Part shown: piece after piece, positions 8,315-15,556 of the stretch | Layout of the letters: the number at the start of each line of letters is the position of its first letter | Numbering within the stretch: the stretch's first letter is position 1 | Source of the DNA: an uncultured Clostridia bacterium | GTDB taxonomy: Bacteria > Bacillota > Clostridia > Christensenellales > Aristaeellaceae | Direction of reading: 5' to 3' | Length of the DNA: 35,113 bases | NCBI GenBank assembly: GCA_934670175.1 | Contig: CAKUOX010000023.1 | Location: 1-35,113, forward strand | Program-made: the position numbers and the translations under genes | The notes under the pieces: model-generated | Databases searched by the model: none | What the model was told of the DNA's origin: nothing | What the model saw: the letters and a program-made list of their open reading frames with translations, nothing else

Positions 8315-8343
8315 TTGACATTGTATCGGGCTTGTGCTATGAT
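8315..8343 (+). promoter_or_regulatory. Consensus sigma-A promoter of the glycyl-radical activase gene
   Basis: TTGACA (8315-8320) and TATGAT (8338-8343) are spaced by exactly 17 bp. Its -35 lies only 15 bp from the -35 of the divergent kinase promoter, so one bound regulator could control both. Transcription would begin near 8350, at or next to the first plausible ATG. Confidence 0.8.
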
Positions 8344-8349
8344 AAATAT

Positions 8350-9216
8350 ATGAAAAATGCAGATGAAATGATGACAGGTCTCGTATTTGATATTGAGGAA
8401 TTTGCGGTATTTGACGGGCCGGGCATACGCTGTGCCGTTTTTTTGAAGGGCTGCCCGCTGCGCTGCATGTGGTGTCACAATCCTGAAGGGCTTGAACCGC
8501 ATCCGCAGCGCGTAGTGACGCATTCGCTATGCATACACTGCGGCGCATGCAGGCAGGTTTGCCAGAGTCCGGAGCACTGCGTGGGCTGCGGGCGCTGTGT
8601 GGATGTGTGTCCGCGCGGCTGCATCCGCATTGCGGGAACGCGCATGACGGCGGGCGAGGTCGCTGCGCGCATACGGCGTCAGGCGCCGCTTTTGAAAATG
8701 AACGACGGTGGCGTGACCTTTTCCGGCGGCGAGGTGCTCATGCAGGCGGATTTTGTGCGCGCCGTGCGCTCTCTGGTGCCCGAAGTACACGCGCTGATCG
8801 AGACCAGCGGCTACTCCGGCTCTGAGACCTTCCGCCGGCTCGCCGAGGCGATGGATATGGTGATCATGGATGTAAAGATCGTCGATCCTGCGCTGCACAA
8901 AAGGTATACCGGCGTGGACAACGCGCCGATACTTAAAAACCTGGAACAGCTCAAGCAGATGGGAAAGCCGTTTCGCATTCGCGTGCCGCTGATCCCGACG
9001 GTAAACGATACGCCGGAAAACATGGAGGCGACCGCTCGACTCCTTGAGGGCGCGCAAACGCTTGAAAAAGTGGAGCTGATGCGCTATAATAAGGCTGCGG
9101 GCGCGAAATACAGCGGCGTCGGGCTGACCTACAGCGTGGATTTTCCCGAACAGCAGGATCCGCAGATCTGCCGCGAGCCGTTTGAAAAGCGCGGGATTCG
9201 CGTGGAAATACTTTAA
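8350..9216 (+). CDS. Glycyl-radical-enzyme activase (radical SAM, with two ferredoxin-type clusters)
   Basis: This 288-residue enzyme is of the PflA family. It uses a 4Fe-4S cluster and S-adenosylmethionine to abstract hydrogen from a glycine of its partner enzyme. The radical SAM motif CPLRCMWC supplies C35, C39 and C42. It is followed by a two-cluster ferredoxin insert with CxxCxxCxxxC at 61-71 and 77-87, as in activases of eliminase-type GREs but not the short PflA of pyruvate formate-lyase. The SAM-binding SGGE motif follows. The start is uncertain: ATG 8350 coincides with the predicted transcript start and would be leaderless, while ATG 8371 matches where homologues usually begin (MTGLVFDI). 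Neither has a clear ribosome site. A TTG at 8293 lies upstream of the promoter and is unlikely. The GRE follows after 122 nt. Confidence 0.92.
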   Translation: MKNADEMMTGLVFDIEEFAVFDGPGIRCAVFLKGCPLRCMWCHNPEGLEPHPQRVVTHSLCIHCGACRQVCQSPEHCVGCGRCVDVCPRGCIRIAGTRMTAGEVAARIRRQAPLLKMNDGGVTFSGGEVLMQADFVRAVRSLVPEVHALIETSGYSGSETFRRLAEAMDMVIMDVKIVDPALHKRYTGVDNAPILKNLEQLKQMGKPFRIRVPLIPTVNDTPENMEATARLLEGAQTLEKVELMRYNKAAGAKYSGVGLTYSVDFPEQQDPQICREPFEKRGIRVEIL

Positions 9217-9275
9217 ATATACGCATTAAAACCCGAATTTTGTTTCCAAAGCAGCATTTGGGTTTAAATATACGC
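9212..9275 (+). promoter_or_regulatory. 13-bp direct repeats flanking a weak hairpin in the GRE leader
   Basis: TTTAAATATACGC occurs perfectly at 9212-9224 and 9263-9275, an offset of 51 bp, which is close to five helical turns. Between them AAACCC and GGGTTT form an inverted repeat. The arrangement resembles a pair of operator half-sites or a processing signal between activase and GRE. The first copy overlaps the activase stop codon. Confidence 0.4.
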
Positions 9276-9338
9276 GGCATGGAAAACGTTATCCATAGCC
9301 GCAAACACTTGAACGACGAACATGGAGGCAGGAAAGCT

Positions 9339-11279
9339 ATGAGCAAGATCAAGGCATTTCGTCGCGAGCTGAGCCGCGAACGCTGGGATGCGATCAGCGC
9401 GCAGATCCAGAACCCGGAGCTTACGCTGTCGGCGCGCGCAGCGCTGCGGCTGAAGCTGTTTTTGGAAGAGGAGCAGATCATCAGAAATCCGGGGGAGCAT
9501 ATTCCAGCATGGCGTACCATCGTCAAGTTTCCGGATATCTATGCCGAGGGCGAGCGCGAAAAGCGCACGGCTGGGCATTATATTCACGAACAGGGGCGCG
9601 TCTGTAATATTTCCAGCGACTGGGAGGGCGTTCTGAAGAGCGGCCTGCTTGCGCGCCGCGAAAAGGCCACGGAGGACATGCGCGTTACCGTCGACGCCGT
9701 GATCGCCTACGCCGATCGCTACGAGATTCCCGAGCTTTCTCAGGCCATCCGCTACGGCGCGAAGGATTATCTTTCTGCTATGCAGATGTTCAGAATATTG
9801 CATTTTGCGCTCTGGGCATCCAATGTATATCACAACACGGTCGGGCGCTACGACCAGTATATGTATCCCTATTATAAGGCGGATATCGACGCTGGCCGTC
9901 TTACGCCTGAGCAGGCGCTTGAGCTTACGGAGGAATTCTTCCTGTCCTTCAACCGTGACAGCGACCTGTACATTGGCATGCAGCAGGGCGACAACGGCCA
10001 AAGCCTGATGCTCGGCGGCTGCAAGGCCGACGGCAGCTGCGCGGTGAACGAGCTGACCTATATCTGCCTGAACGCCAGCCTGCACAATCGCTGCATCGAT
10101 CCGAAGATCAACCTCCGCGTGGACAAAAACACGCCCATTGAGCTGTATGAGCTCTGCACACACCTGACCAAGCAGGGGTTGGGCTTCCCGCAGTACGCCA
10201 ACGACGATGTGGTCATTCCTGCGCTGATCAGGATGGGCTACGATGAGGCCGACGCGCGCAACTACACAGTGGCGGCCTGCTGGGAGTTCATCATTCCCGG
10301 CGTCGCAATGGACATTCCCAACATCGGCGCGGTATCGCATGCCGAGCTGGTGCGCAATGTGATCCTGAGCGAATTGAAGCGCTGCAGCAGCTTTGAGGAG
10401 CTGCTCGAGGCCGTCCGCGTGGCTGAGATCGCGGAGGCGGATCGCATGCAGCCACAGTTTGCGCCGCTGTATCTTGAGCCTGCGCCTTATCAGTCCGTGC
10501 TGATGAGTGACTATACCCACGATATTTCCGAGGGCGCGAAGTACAACAACTACGGCATCCATGGCACCGGCTTCGCTACGGCTGTAGATCAGCTTGCAGC
10601 GGTCGAAAAGTTTGTGTTCGGTGATGGCAGCGTCGGTAAGGACGAGCTGCTTCATGCCATGGAAAATGATTTTGAAGGCAATACCGCCCTCAAGCACAAG
10701 CTGCGTGAAAAGGCGCCGAAGCTGGGACGCGATGAAATCTGCAACGAGCTTCTGGACAAAATGATCCACTTCTTCCATGACGCATGGCAGGGAAGAAGGA
10801 ACGAGCGCGGCGGCATTTTCCGTACCGGTACCGGTTCGGCCATGTATTATCTCTGGCATGCGCGCAACCTTGGCGCGACTGCGGATGGACGTGCGGCAGG
10901 GGAAATGCTGGCGGCAAACTTCTCGCCGTCGCTGCTGCTGACGGATGCGGGCCCGCTGTCTGTGCTTCAGGCAATGGCGCGTCCGACCCTCGGCCTGGTG
11001 TGTAACGGCGGGCCGATGACGCTCGAGCTGCACGACACGGTGTTCAAAAATGATGAGGGCATCAAGAAGGTGGCACAGCTCGTGCGCAGCTACATTCTGC
11101 TCGGCGGCCATCAGCTTCAGCTCAATGCCGTCAATCGAGATACGCTGCTGGATGCGCAGAAGCATCCTGAGGATCACCAGAACCTGATCGTGCGCGTGTG
11201 GGGATGGAGCGGCCACTTTGTGCAGCTGGACAAGGGCTATCAGGATCAGATCATCGAGCGTAATTCCTACAACATCTGA
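9339..11279 (+). CDS. Compact glycyl-radical enzyme of unknown substrate (PFL/eliminase superfamily)
   Basis: This 646-residue protein carries the C-terminal glycyl-radical signature RVWGWSGHF, with the radical glycine at G622, preceded by DTLLDAQKHPE as in eliminase-type members. The active-site thiyl cysteine is probably C314 in ACWEF. The Cys-x-Glu pair (C314, E316) is typical of glycerol and diol dehydratases and C-N or C-S lyases, whereas pyruvate formate-lyase has adjacent cysteines. It is unusually short: most family members are about 750-850 residues. The glycine is flanked by tryptophan on both sides instead of the usual RVxGY. Start ATG 9339 follows GGAGG (9324-9328). The activase is upstream and an altered acetate-kinase gene is divergent. 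I cannot name the substrate; dehydration, deamination or C-S cleavage are all possible. Confidence 0.9.
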   Translation: MSKIKAFRRELSRERWDAISAQIQNPELTLSARAALRLKLFLEEEQIIRNPGEHIPAWRTIVKFPDIYAEGEREKRTAGHYIHEQGRVCNISSDWEGVLKSGLLARREKATEDMRVTVDAVIAYADRYEIPELSQAIRYGAKDYLSAMQMFRILHFALWASNVYHNTVGRYDQYMYPYYKADIDAGRLTPEQALELTEEFFLSFNRDSDLYIGMQQGDNGQSLMLGGCKADGSCAVNELTYICLNASLHNRCIDPKINLRVDKNTPIELYELCTHLTKQGLGFPQYANDDVVIPALIRMGYDEADARNYTVAACWEFIIPGVAMDIPNIGAVSHAELVRNVILSELKRCSSFEELLEAVRVAEIAEADRMQPQFAPLYLEPAPYQSVLMSDYTHDISEGAKYNNYGIHGTGFATAVDQLAAVEKFVFGDGSVGKDELLHAMENDFEGNTALKHKLREKAPKLGRDEICNELLDKMIHFFHDAWQGRRNERGGIFRTGTGSAMYYLWHARNLGATADGRAAGEMLAANFSPSLLLTDAGPLSVLQAMARPTLGLVCNGGPMTLELHDTVFKNDEGIKKVAQLVRSYILLGGHQLQLNAVNRDTLLDAQKHPEDHQNLIVRVWGWSGHFVQLDKGYQDQIIERNSYNI

Positions 11280-11308
11280 AATAGAGGACCGGGTCGAATA
11301 TATACTTG

Positions 11309-11352
11309 ACCGCCAGAGCGGCAGCTTGCAAGAGGCTTACCGTCCTGGCGGT
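11309..11352 (+). terminator. Long hairpin after the glycyl-radical enzyme gene, probable terminator
   Basis: ACCGCCAG (11309-11316) pairs perfectly with CTGGCGGT (11345-11352). Inner pairing CGG/CCG and AGC/GCT extends the stem towards a loop near TTGCAAGAG. The following bases (ATTTCTATACC) are only moderately T-rich. Confidence 0.55.
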
Positions 11353-11598
11353 ATTTCTATACCTGTTTTCAAATGGGCGAGTGCGGATAATTCATATTAT
11401 CAACAGACCGAAATTCATAAATCCACAAATAAATATGATATATTTCCAAACTTCGGTCTAAAAATACAGACGTTGGTTTATTATTTCAAAAATATTTCAA
11501 GAATGCTTTTGCACTGCAATAAGTGCGAGCTGAACATTCATTTTCAAATTCACATTCAGTTGATATAGCGGCTGTAAAATAGCGATACTGCAAACAGA
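11353..11598. other. Gene-free AT-rich region upstream of dnaK
   Basis: Together with the hairpins on either side, this is part of a 348-bp gap without genes. It is much more AT-rich than its surroundings. The one clear structure is an inverted repeat AGACCGAA (11405-11412) and TTCGGTCT (11452-11459) around a 39-nt AT-rich centre, which could be an operator. I searched for the CIRCE heat-shock operator (TTAGCACTC and its inverted partner) and did not find it. No convincing -35/-10 pair stands out. Confidence 0.5.
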
Positions 11599-11624
11599 TG
11601 GCATTTTCTTTTTGCCAAGGAGGA
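11599..11624 (+). promoter_or_regulatory. Shine-Dalgarno-masking hairpin before dnaK, possible RNA thermometer
   Basis: TTTTCTTT (11604-11611) can pair with AAGGAGGA (11617-11624) across a five-base loop, hiding the whole ribosome site of dnaK. An alternative hairpin, TGGCA (11599-11603) with TGCCA (11613-11617), excludes it and would free the site. Many of the pairs are A-U or G-U, as in FourU-type thermometers. Pyrimidine runs next to ribosome sites can pair by chance, so function is inferred. Confidence 0.35.
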
Positions 11625-11627
11625 GCT

Positions 11628-13412
11628 ATGTCAAAGGTAATTGGTGTGGATCTCGGCACTACGAATTCGTGTGTGGCCGTTATCGAAGGCGGCGAGCCCG
11701 TTGTAATTCCAAATTCTGAGGGCGGCAGAACCACGCCGTCCGTCGTCGCCTTTGCCAGAAATGGTGACAGGCTGGTCGGTCAGGTGGCCAAGCGCCAGGC
11801 AGTGACCAACAGCGAACGCACGATCAGCTCAATCAAGCGCGAAATGGGCAGCGATTATCGCGTCAATATTGATGGAAAGAAGTATACGCCTCAGGAAATC
11901 TCGGCGATGATCCTGCAAAAGCTCAAGGCCGATGCGGAGGCATATCTCGGCGAAACGGTATCTGAGGCTGTGATTACCGTACCTGCCTATTTCACCGATT
12001 CTCAGCGGCAGGCTACCAAGGACGCGGGCAAGATCGCCGGATTGAATGTCAAGCGCATCATCAATGAGCCGACTGCGGCCGCCCTGGCCTACGGCGTAGA
12101 TAAGGAAGAGCCGCAGAAGATCATGGTCTACGATCTGGGCGGCGGCACGTTCGACGTCTCCATTCTCGACATCAATTCGGATGTTATCGAGGTGCTTGCG
12201 ACGGCGGGCAACAACCGCCTCGGCGGCGACGATTTCGACCAGTGCATCGTGGATTACCTGGTGGACGGCTTCAAGCAGGAGCATAAGATCGACCTGCGCA
12301 AGGATGCTACGGCCATGCAGCGCGTGCGCGAGGCGGCGGAAAAGGCGAAGATCGAGCTTTCCGGCATCACCATTGCCAGCATCAACCTGCCCTTCCTGAC
12401 GGCAAATAAAAACGGCCCGCTGCATATGGAGACCACGCTGAGCCGCGCGAAGTTCGACGAGCTGACGCGCCATCTGGTGGACATGACGATGGGGCCGGTT
12501 CAGCAGGCCATGGCGGATTCGGGCCTGAAGCCCGCCGACCTTTCCAAGGTGCTGCTGGTGGGCGGGTCCAGCCGCATTCCGGCAGTGCAGGAGGCCGTGA
12601 AGCGCTTTACTGGACGCGAGCCATTCAAGGGAATCAACCCCGACGAGTGCGTGGCCATGGGCGCGGCGCTTCAAGCGGGCGTAATGGGCGGCGATGTGCG
12701 CAGCCTGCTGCTGCTGGATGTGACCCCGCTTTCTCTGGGCATCGAGACTGTGGGCGACGTGTTTGCCAAGATCATCGAGCGCAATTCTACGATACCGATC
12801 CAGCGCAGCCAGATTTTCACCACTGCCGCCAGTTTCCAGACTGCGGTGGACGTGCATGTGCTTCAGGGCGAGCGCCCGATCGCCTCGCAGAACCGCGAGC
12901 TTGGCCGCTTCCGCCTGGACGGTATTCGGCGGGCCCTGCGCGGTGTGCCGCAGATCGAAGTGACCTTCTCCATCGACGCCAACGGCATCGTGAACGTCTC
13001 CGCGCGCGACCTCGGTACTGGACGTCAGCAGAACATTACCATCACGAGCTCTTCCAACATGAGCCAGGATGAGATCAATCGCGCGATCCGCGATGCTGAG
13101 ACCTATGCGGCGGAGGACGCCAGGCGCAAGGAAGAGGCGGAGATGCAAAACCGCGTGGACAACCTGATCTATCAGGCTGAGAGCGTGATGAAAAAGCTCA
13201 GCCACGACGATAAGCAGCGCATGTCCGCGCTGGTGAAGGACGCAAAGCGCGCCCTGAAGAACAAGGATGCGAATGCTGTGCGCAATTCCTGCACGGAGCT
13301 TGAGCGCGCGCTGAACGCCGCCGGACAGGCCGTCTGGAGCGACGCCGCGCCGAACAGCGAGGACGGCGTATACGATACGACCTATGAAAAAAACGACGGT
13401 AACGGCCAATAA
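11628..13412 (+). CDS. dnaK: Hsp70 chaperone DnaK (paralogue in a non-standard operon)
   Basis: This 594-residue Hsp70 has an N-terminal ATPase domain with IGVDLGTTNS at 5-14, Lys70 in SSIKREMG, DLGGGTFDVS and the third signature LVGGSSRIP. The interdomain linker and the start of the substrate-binding domain are conserved (LLLLDVTPLSLG). The C-terminus ends in YEKNDGNGQ rather than a conserved acidic tail, and the protein is slightly shorter than typical Firmicutes DnaK (about 610). Start ATG 11628 follows AAGGAGG; an ATG at 11598 in frame has no ribosome site. It is not in the usual hrcA-grpE-dnaK-dnaJ arrangement and lacks a CIRCE element. Instead it leads a group with DUF5685, a J-protein and a zinc-ribbon protein. 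It may be a specialised second DnaK. Confidence 0.93.
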   Translation: MSKVIGVDLGTTNSCVAVIEGGEPVVIPNSEGGRTTPSVVAFARNGDRLVGQVAKRQAVTNSERTISSIKREMGSDYRVNIDGKKYTPQEISAMILQKLKADAEAYLGETVSEAVITVPAYFTDSQRQATKDAGKIAGLNVKRIINEPTAAALAYGVDKEEPQKIMVYDLGGGTFDVSILDINSDVIEVLATAGNNRLGGDDFDQCIVDYLVDGFKQEHKIDLRKDATAMQRVREAAEKAKIELSGITIASINLPFLTANKNGPLHMETTLSRAKFDELTRHLVDMTMGPVQQAMADSGLKPADLSKVLLVGGSSRIPAVQEAVKRFTGREPFKGINPDECVAMGAALQAGVMGGDVRSLLLLDVTPLSLGIETVGDVFAKIIERNSTIPIQRSQIFTTAASFQTAVDVHVLQGERPIASQNRELGRFRLDGIRRALRGVPQIEVTFSIDANGIVNVSARDLGTGRQQNITITSSSNMSQDEINRAIRDAETYAAEDARRKEEAEMQNRVDNLIYQAESVMKKLSHDDKQRMSALVKDAKRALKNKDANAVRNSCTELERALNAAGQAVWSDAAPNSEDGVYDTTYEKNDGNGQ

Positions 13413-13526
13413 ATCCGCGCCGTTTCTATCTGGAAGACTGCGGCGTTAACAATGGGGCGCTATAATAACGGTATTATGCGGTACGGCTACGATCAGGGCG
13501 TTTGAAGGATCGGGGAGGGCGAAGGC

Positions 13527-14369
13527 ATGTTCGGCTATGTGATCACCAACTGCAAGACCCTTTCCGAAGGCGAACGGCAGCGCTTCAGGGCATTGTATTG
13601 CGGCATGTGCCGTACGCTCAAGCAGCGCTACGGCCATATTGGGCGCTTCGCACTGAGCTATGATATGACGTTTCTGGCACTGGTGCTGTCGGCGCTGTAT
13701 GAGCCGGAGGAGACGGCGGGCGCTGAAAAATGTCTGCCGCATCCGGTCAAAGCGCATCCCTATGCGGTGACTGAAATGTCGGCCTATGCGGCGGATCTCA
13801 ATGTCGCGCTGGCATACCACAAGTGCGCGGACAACTGGCAGGATGACCACAACGTCGCCTATGCCGCAGTCAGGGGCGCGCTCAGCGGCGCTTACAAAAA
13901 AGCGTTTGAGCGCATTCCAGAAAAGTGCTGCGCGATTGAGAAGTGGATGAGCGACATTCGTGCGCTGGAGGCGGACGGCTGTGAGGAGCTTGATCCGCCC
14001 ATGAACCTGACCGGCGAGCTGATGGGCAAGCTCTTCCAATGCGATCCCAACGATTATTTTGCCGCGCAGCTCTACGATATGGGCGCCGGACTTGGCCGCT
14101 TCATCTATTTCATGGATGCTTACGACGATCTGGATTCGGACATTCGGCACAAGCGCTTTAATCCGCTCAAGGGGCTACGCAGGCAGGATGATTTCGAGGC
14201 GCTGTGTAAAAGCGGGCTTACGATGATGATGGCGGACTGCGCGGAGGCCTTCGAGCGGCTGCCGATCGTGAAGGACGCCGACCTGATACGCAATATTCTC
14301 TATTCGGGCGTGTGGGCGCGGTACGGTTACATTCAATCCAAACTGGCCGAAGGAAAAGGAGCACAATAA
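13527..14369 (+). CDS. DUF5685 family protein
   Basis: This 280-residue protein is of a family I recognise only as DUF5685, common in Clostridia and often next to J-domain genes. The N-terminus MFGYVITN and the motif LYCGMCRTLKQRYG (C25, C28) are family hallmarks. The protein is predicted largely helical. It holds two aspartate-rich patches, NWQDD at 103-107 and DAYDDLDSD at 197-205, that recall metal-diphosphate-binding motifs of all-helical isoprenoid synthases; that likeness is my inference. Start ATG 13527 follows GGGGAGG. A TATAAT at 13461-13466 in the 114-bp gap after dnaK may add a local promoter, though no good -35 is visible. The stop overlaps the J-protein start by one base. Biochemical function is unknown. 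Confidence 0.85.
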   Translation: MFGYVITNCKTLSEGERQRFRALYCGMCRTLKQRYGHIGRFALSYDMTFLALVLSALYEPEETAGAEKCLPHPVKAHPYAVTEMSAYAADLNVALAYHKCADNWQDDHNVAYAAVRGALSGAYKKAFERIPEKCCAIEKWMSDIRALEADGCEELDPPMNLTGELMGKLFQCDPNDYFAAQLYDMGAGLGRFIYFMDAYDDLDSDIRHKRFNPLKGLRRQDDFEALCKSGLTMMMADCAEAFERLPIVKDADLIRNILYSGVWARYGYIQSKLAEGKGAQ

Positions 14370-15124
14370 TGCAGGATCCCTATCGGGTGCTGGGCGTTTC
14401 TCAAAGCGCTTCGGAAGATGAAATCAAAAAAGCATATCGCGCGCTGGCGAAGAAATACCATCCGGATGTAAACAACGGTTCGGCGGAAGCGGAGGCGCGC
14501 ATGAAGGAGGTCAACGAGGCGTATTCCACCATCATGAAAATGCGCCGCGAGGGCACTTCCAGTGCGAACGGCAGTCAGAGCAGCTATGGCAATTATGGGA
14601 ATTACGGCGGCTATGGCGGCAATACGGGCGGCTATAACGGCAATTCGTCCTATGGCGGTTATGGGTCTGGCTACGGCGGTTACGGCGGCTATGGCGGCTA
14701 TGGAGGCGGCTACGGGGGCTATGGCAGCCAGAGCAGCCGCTCCGCCGATCCGCGCATGACCGCCGCGCGCAATTATATCCGTACCGGCAGCTATCGCGAG
14801 GCCATCAACGTGCTTGGCAGCGTGAACGAGCGCAGCGCGGAATGGTATTATCTCTGCGCAGAGGCCAATCTCGGGCTTGGCAACCGCGTTGCGGCGCTCA
14901 ATTATGCCCGCCAGGCGGCGAGCATGGAGCCGAATAATTTCGAATACCAGGCGCTGCTGGCGCGCATGGAAGGCCGCAGCAACGGCTATCAGAACGCCGG
15001 AAGCAGCTTTAACGCGCAGCAATTCATATGCCGCAATCCGCTGAGCATGTGCTGCCTGGCGTCGCTTCTGTGCAATTGCTGCTGCAATTGCGGGGGCGGC
15101 GGCTACTACGGCGGGTTCCGTTAA
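14369..15124 (+). CDS. J-domain co-chaperone with Gly/Tyr-rich linker, TPR-like repeat and Cys-rich tail
   Basis: This 251-residue protein has an N-terminal J domain (1-60) with the HPD motif at 31-33, which stimulates Hsp70 ATPase activity. Residues 64-124 are a low-complexity stretch of Gly, Tyr, Ser and Asn built on GYGG units. Residues 128-200 form a pair of TPR-like helices (ARNYIRTGSYREAINVL and later ALNYARQAASMEPNN). The tail (220-251) is cysteine-rich, with eight Cys including CNCCCNC, followed by GGGGYYGG. It lacks the canonical DnaJ zinc fingers, so it is a type-C-like J-protein. ATG 14369 overlaps the DUF5685 stop (TAATG), implying coupled translation. With dnaK two genes upstream, it is the obvious partner of that Hsp70. 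The Cys tail may bind metal or be acylated. Confidence 0.9.
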   Translation: MQDPYRVLGVSQSASEDEIKKAYRALAKKYHPDVNNGSAEAEARMKEVNEAYSTIMKMRREGTSSANGSQSSYGNYGNYGGYGGNTGGYNGNSSYGGYGSGYGGYGGYGGYGGGYGGYGSQSSRSADPRMTAARNYIRTGSYREAINVLGSVNERSAEWYYLCAEANLGLGNRVAALNYARQAASMEPNNFEYQALLARMEGRSNGYQNAGSSFNAQQFICRNPLSMCCLASLLCNCCCNCGGGGYYGGFR

Positions 15125-15148
15125 GCGATAAAGAAGGGAGAAAATATC

Positions 15149-15556
15149 ATGTGGCAGAGAATCAAGGACGGTTTTCGCAGCTTTATGACGGGGCGTCACG
15201 GCACGGATCAGCTTTCACTGGCGATGCTGATCGCGGGTCTCGCGCTTTCGCTGATCTCCAGCATCACCGGTATCGGTCTGTTTTATTTTCTGGGGCTCGC
15301 CGCCTATGTTTGGACGATCTTCAGAATGTTCTCGCGCAACGATGTGAAGCGCAGCGCCGAAAACGCCGCTTACTTAAAGTTCACGCGGAATTTTAAGACG
15401 AATGCAAAGCAGTTCTTTGCGCGCGTGAAGAATGCACGGCGCTTTAAGTACTTCCGCTGTCCGGAATGCAAATCCAGATTGCGCCTGCCGCGCAAGGTCG
15501 GTGAAGTGACCGTGACCTGCGGCAAATGTCACCATCAGTTCAAGCAAAAGGCTTAA
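15149..15556 (+). CDS. Small membrane protein with C-terminal zinc ribbon
   Basis: This 135-residue protein has two hydrophobic segments (about 22-38 and 41-60) forming a hairpin in the membrane. A basic helical linker follows, then a rubredoxin-like zinc ribbon with CPEC (104-107) and CGKC (124-127). The charge pattern places the basic C-terminal half in the cytoplasm. Start ATG 15149 follows AAGGGAG, 24 bp after the J-protein stop, so it is the last gene of the dnaK group. The ribbon could bind the J-protein, RNA or a client. The last six codons and stop are nearly duplicated 279 bp downstream. Function is unknown. Confidence 0.85.
   Translation: MWQRIKDGFRSFMTGRHGTDQLSLAMLIAGLALSLISSITGIGLFYFLGLAAYVWTIFRMFSRNDVKRSAENAAYLKFTRNFKTNAKQFFARVKNARRFKYFRCPECKSRLRLPRKVGEVTVTCGKCHHQFKQKA

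Noticed and set aside
8293..8349. N-terminal extension of the activase from TTG 8293
   Set aside because: It lies upstream of and across a consensus promoter, so it would not be transcribed from it, and homologues start further downstream.
9264..11216. A 650-codon open frame on the minus strand opposite the GRE gene
   Set aside because: It is the mirror of a GC3-biased gene, shows no domain or ribosome site, and the plus-strand product has unmistakable GRE motifs. The same reasoning removes the long antisense frames opposite the dehydrogenase, dnaK and glg genes.
11280..11627. CIRCE heat-shock operator upstream of dnaK
   Set aside because: I looked for TTAGCACTC with its inverted partner. 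The nearest sequence, GCACT...AGTGC near 11512-11525, lacks the flanking bases and the 9-bp spacing.
14575..14740. Tandem repeats resembling a minisatellite or CRISPR array
   Set aside because: They are the coding sequence of the GYGG linker of the J-protein. Units are irregular and in frame, with no spacers.
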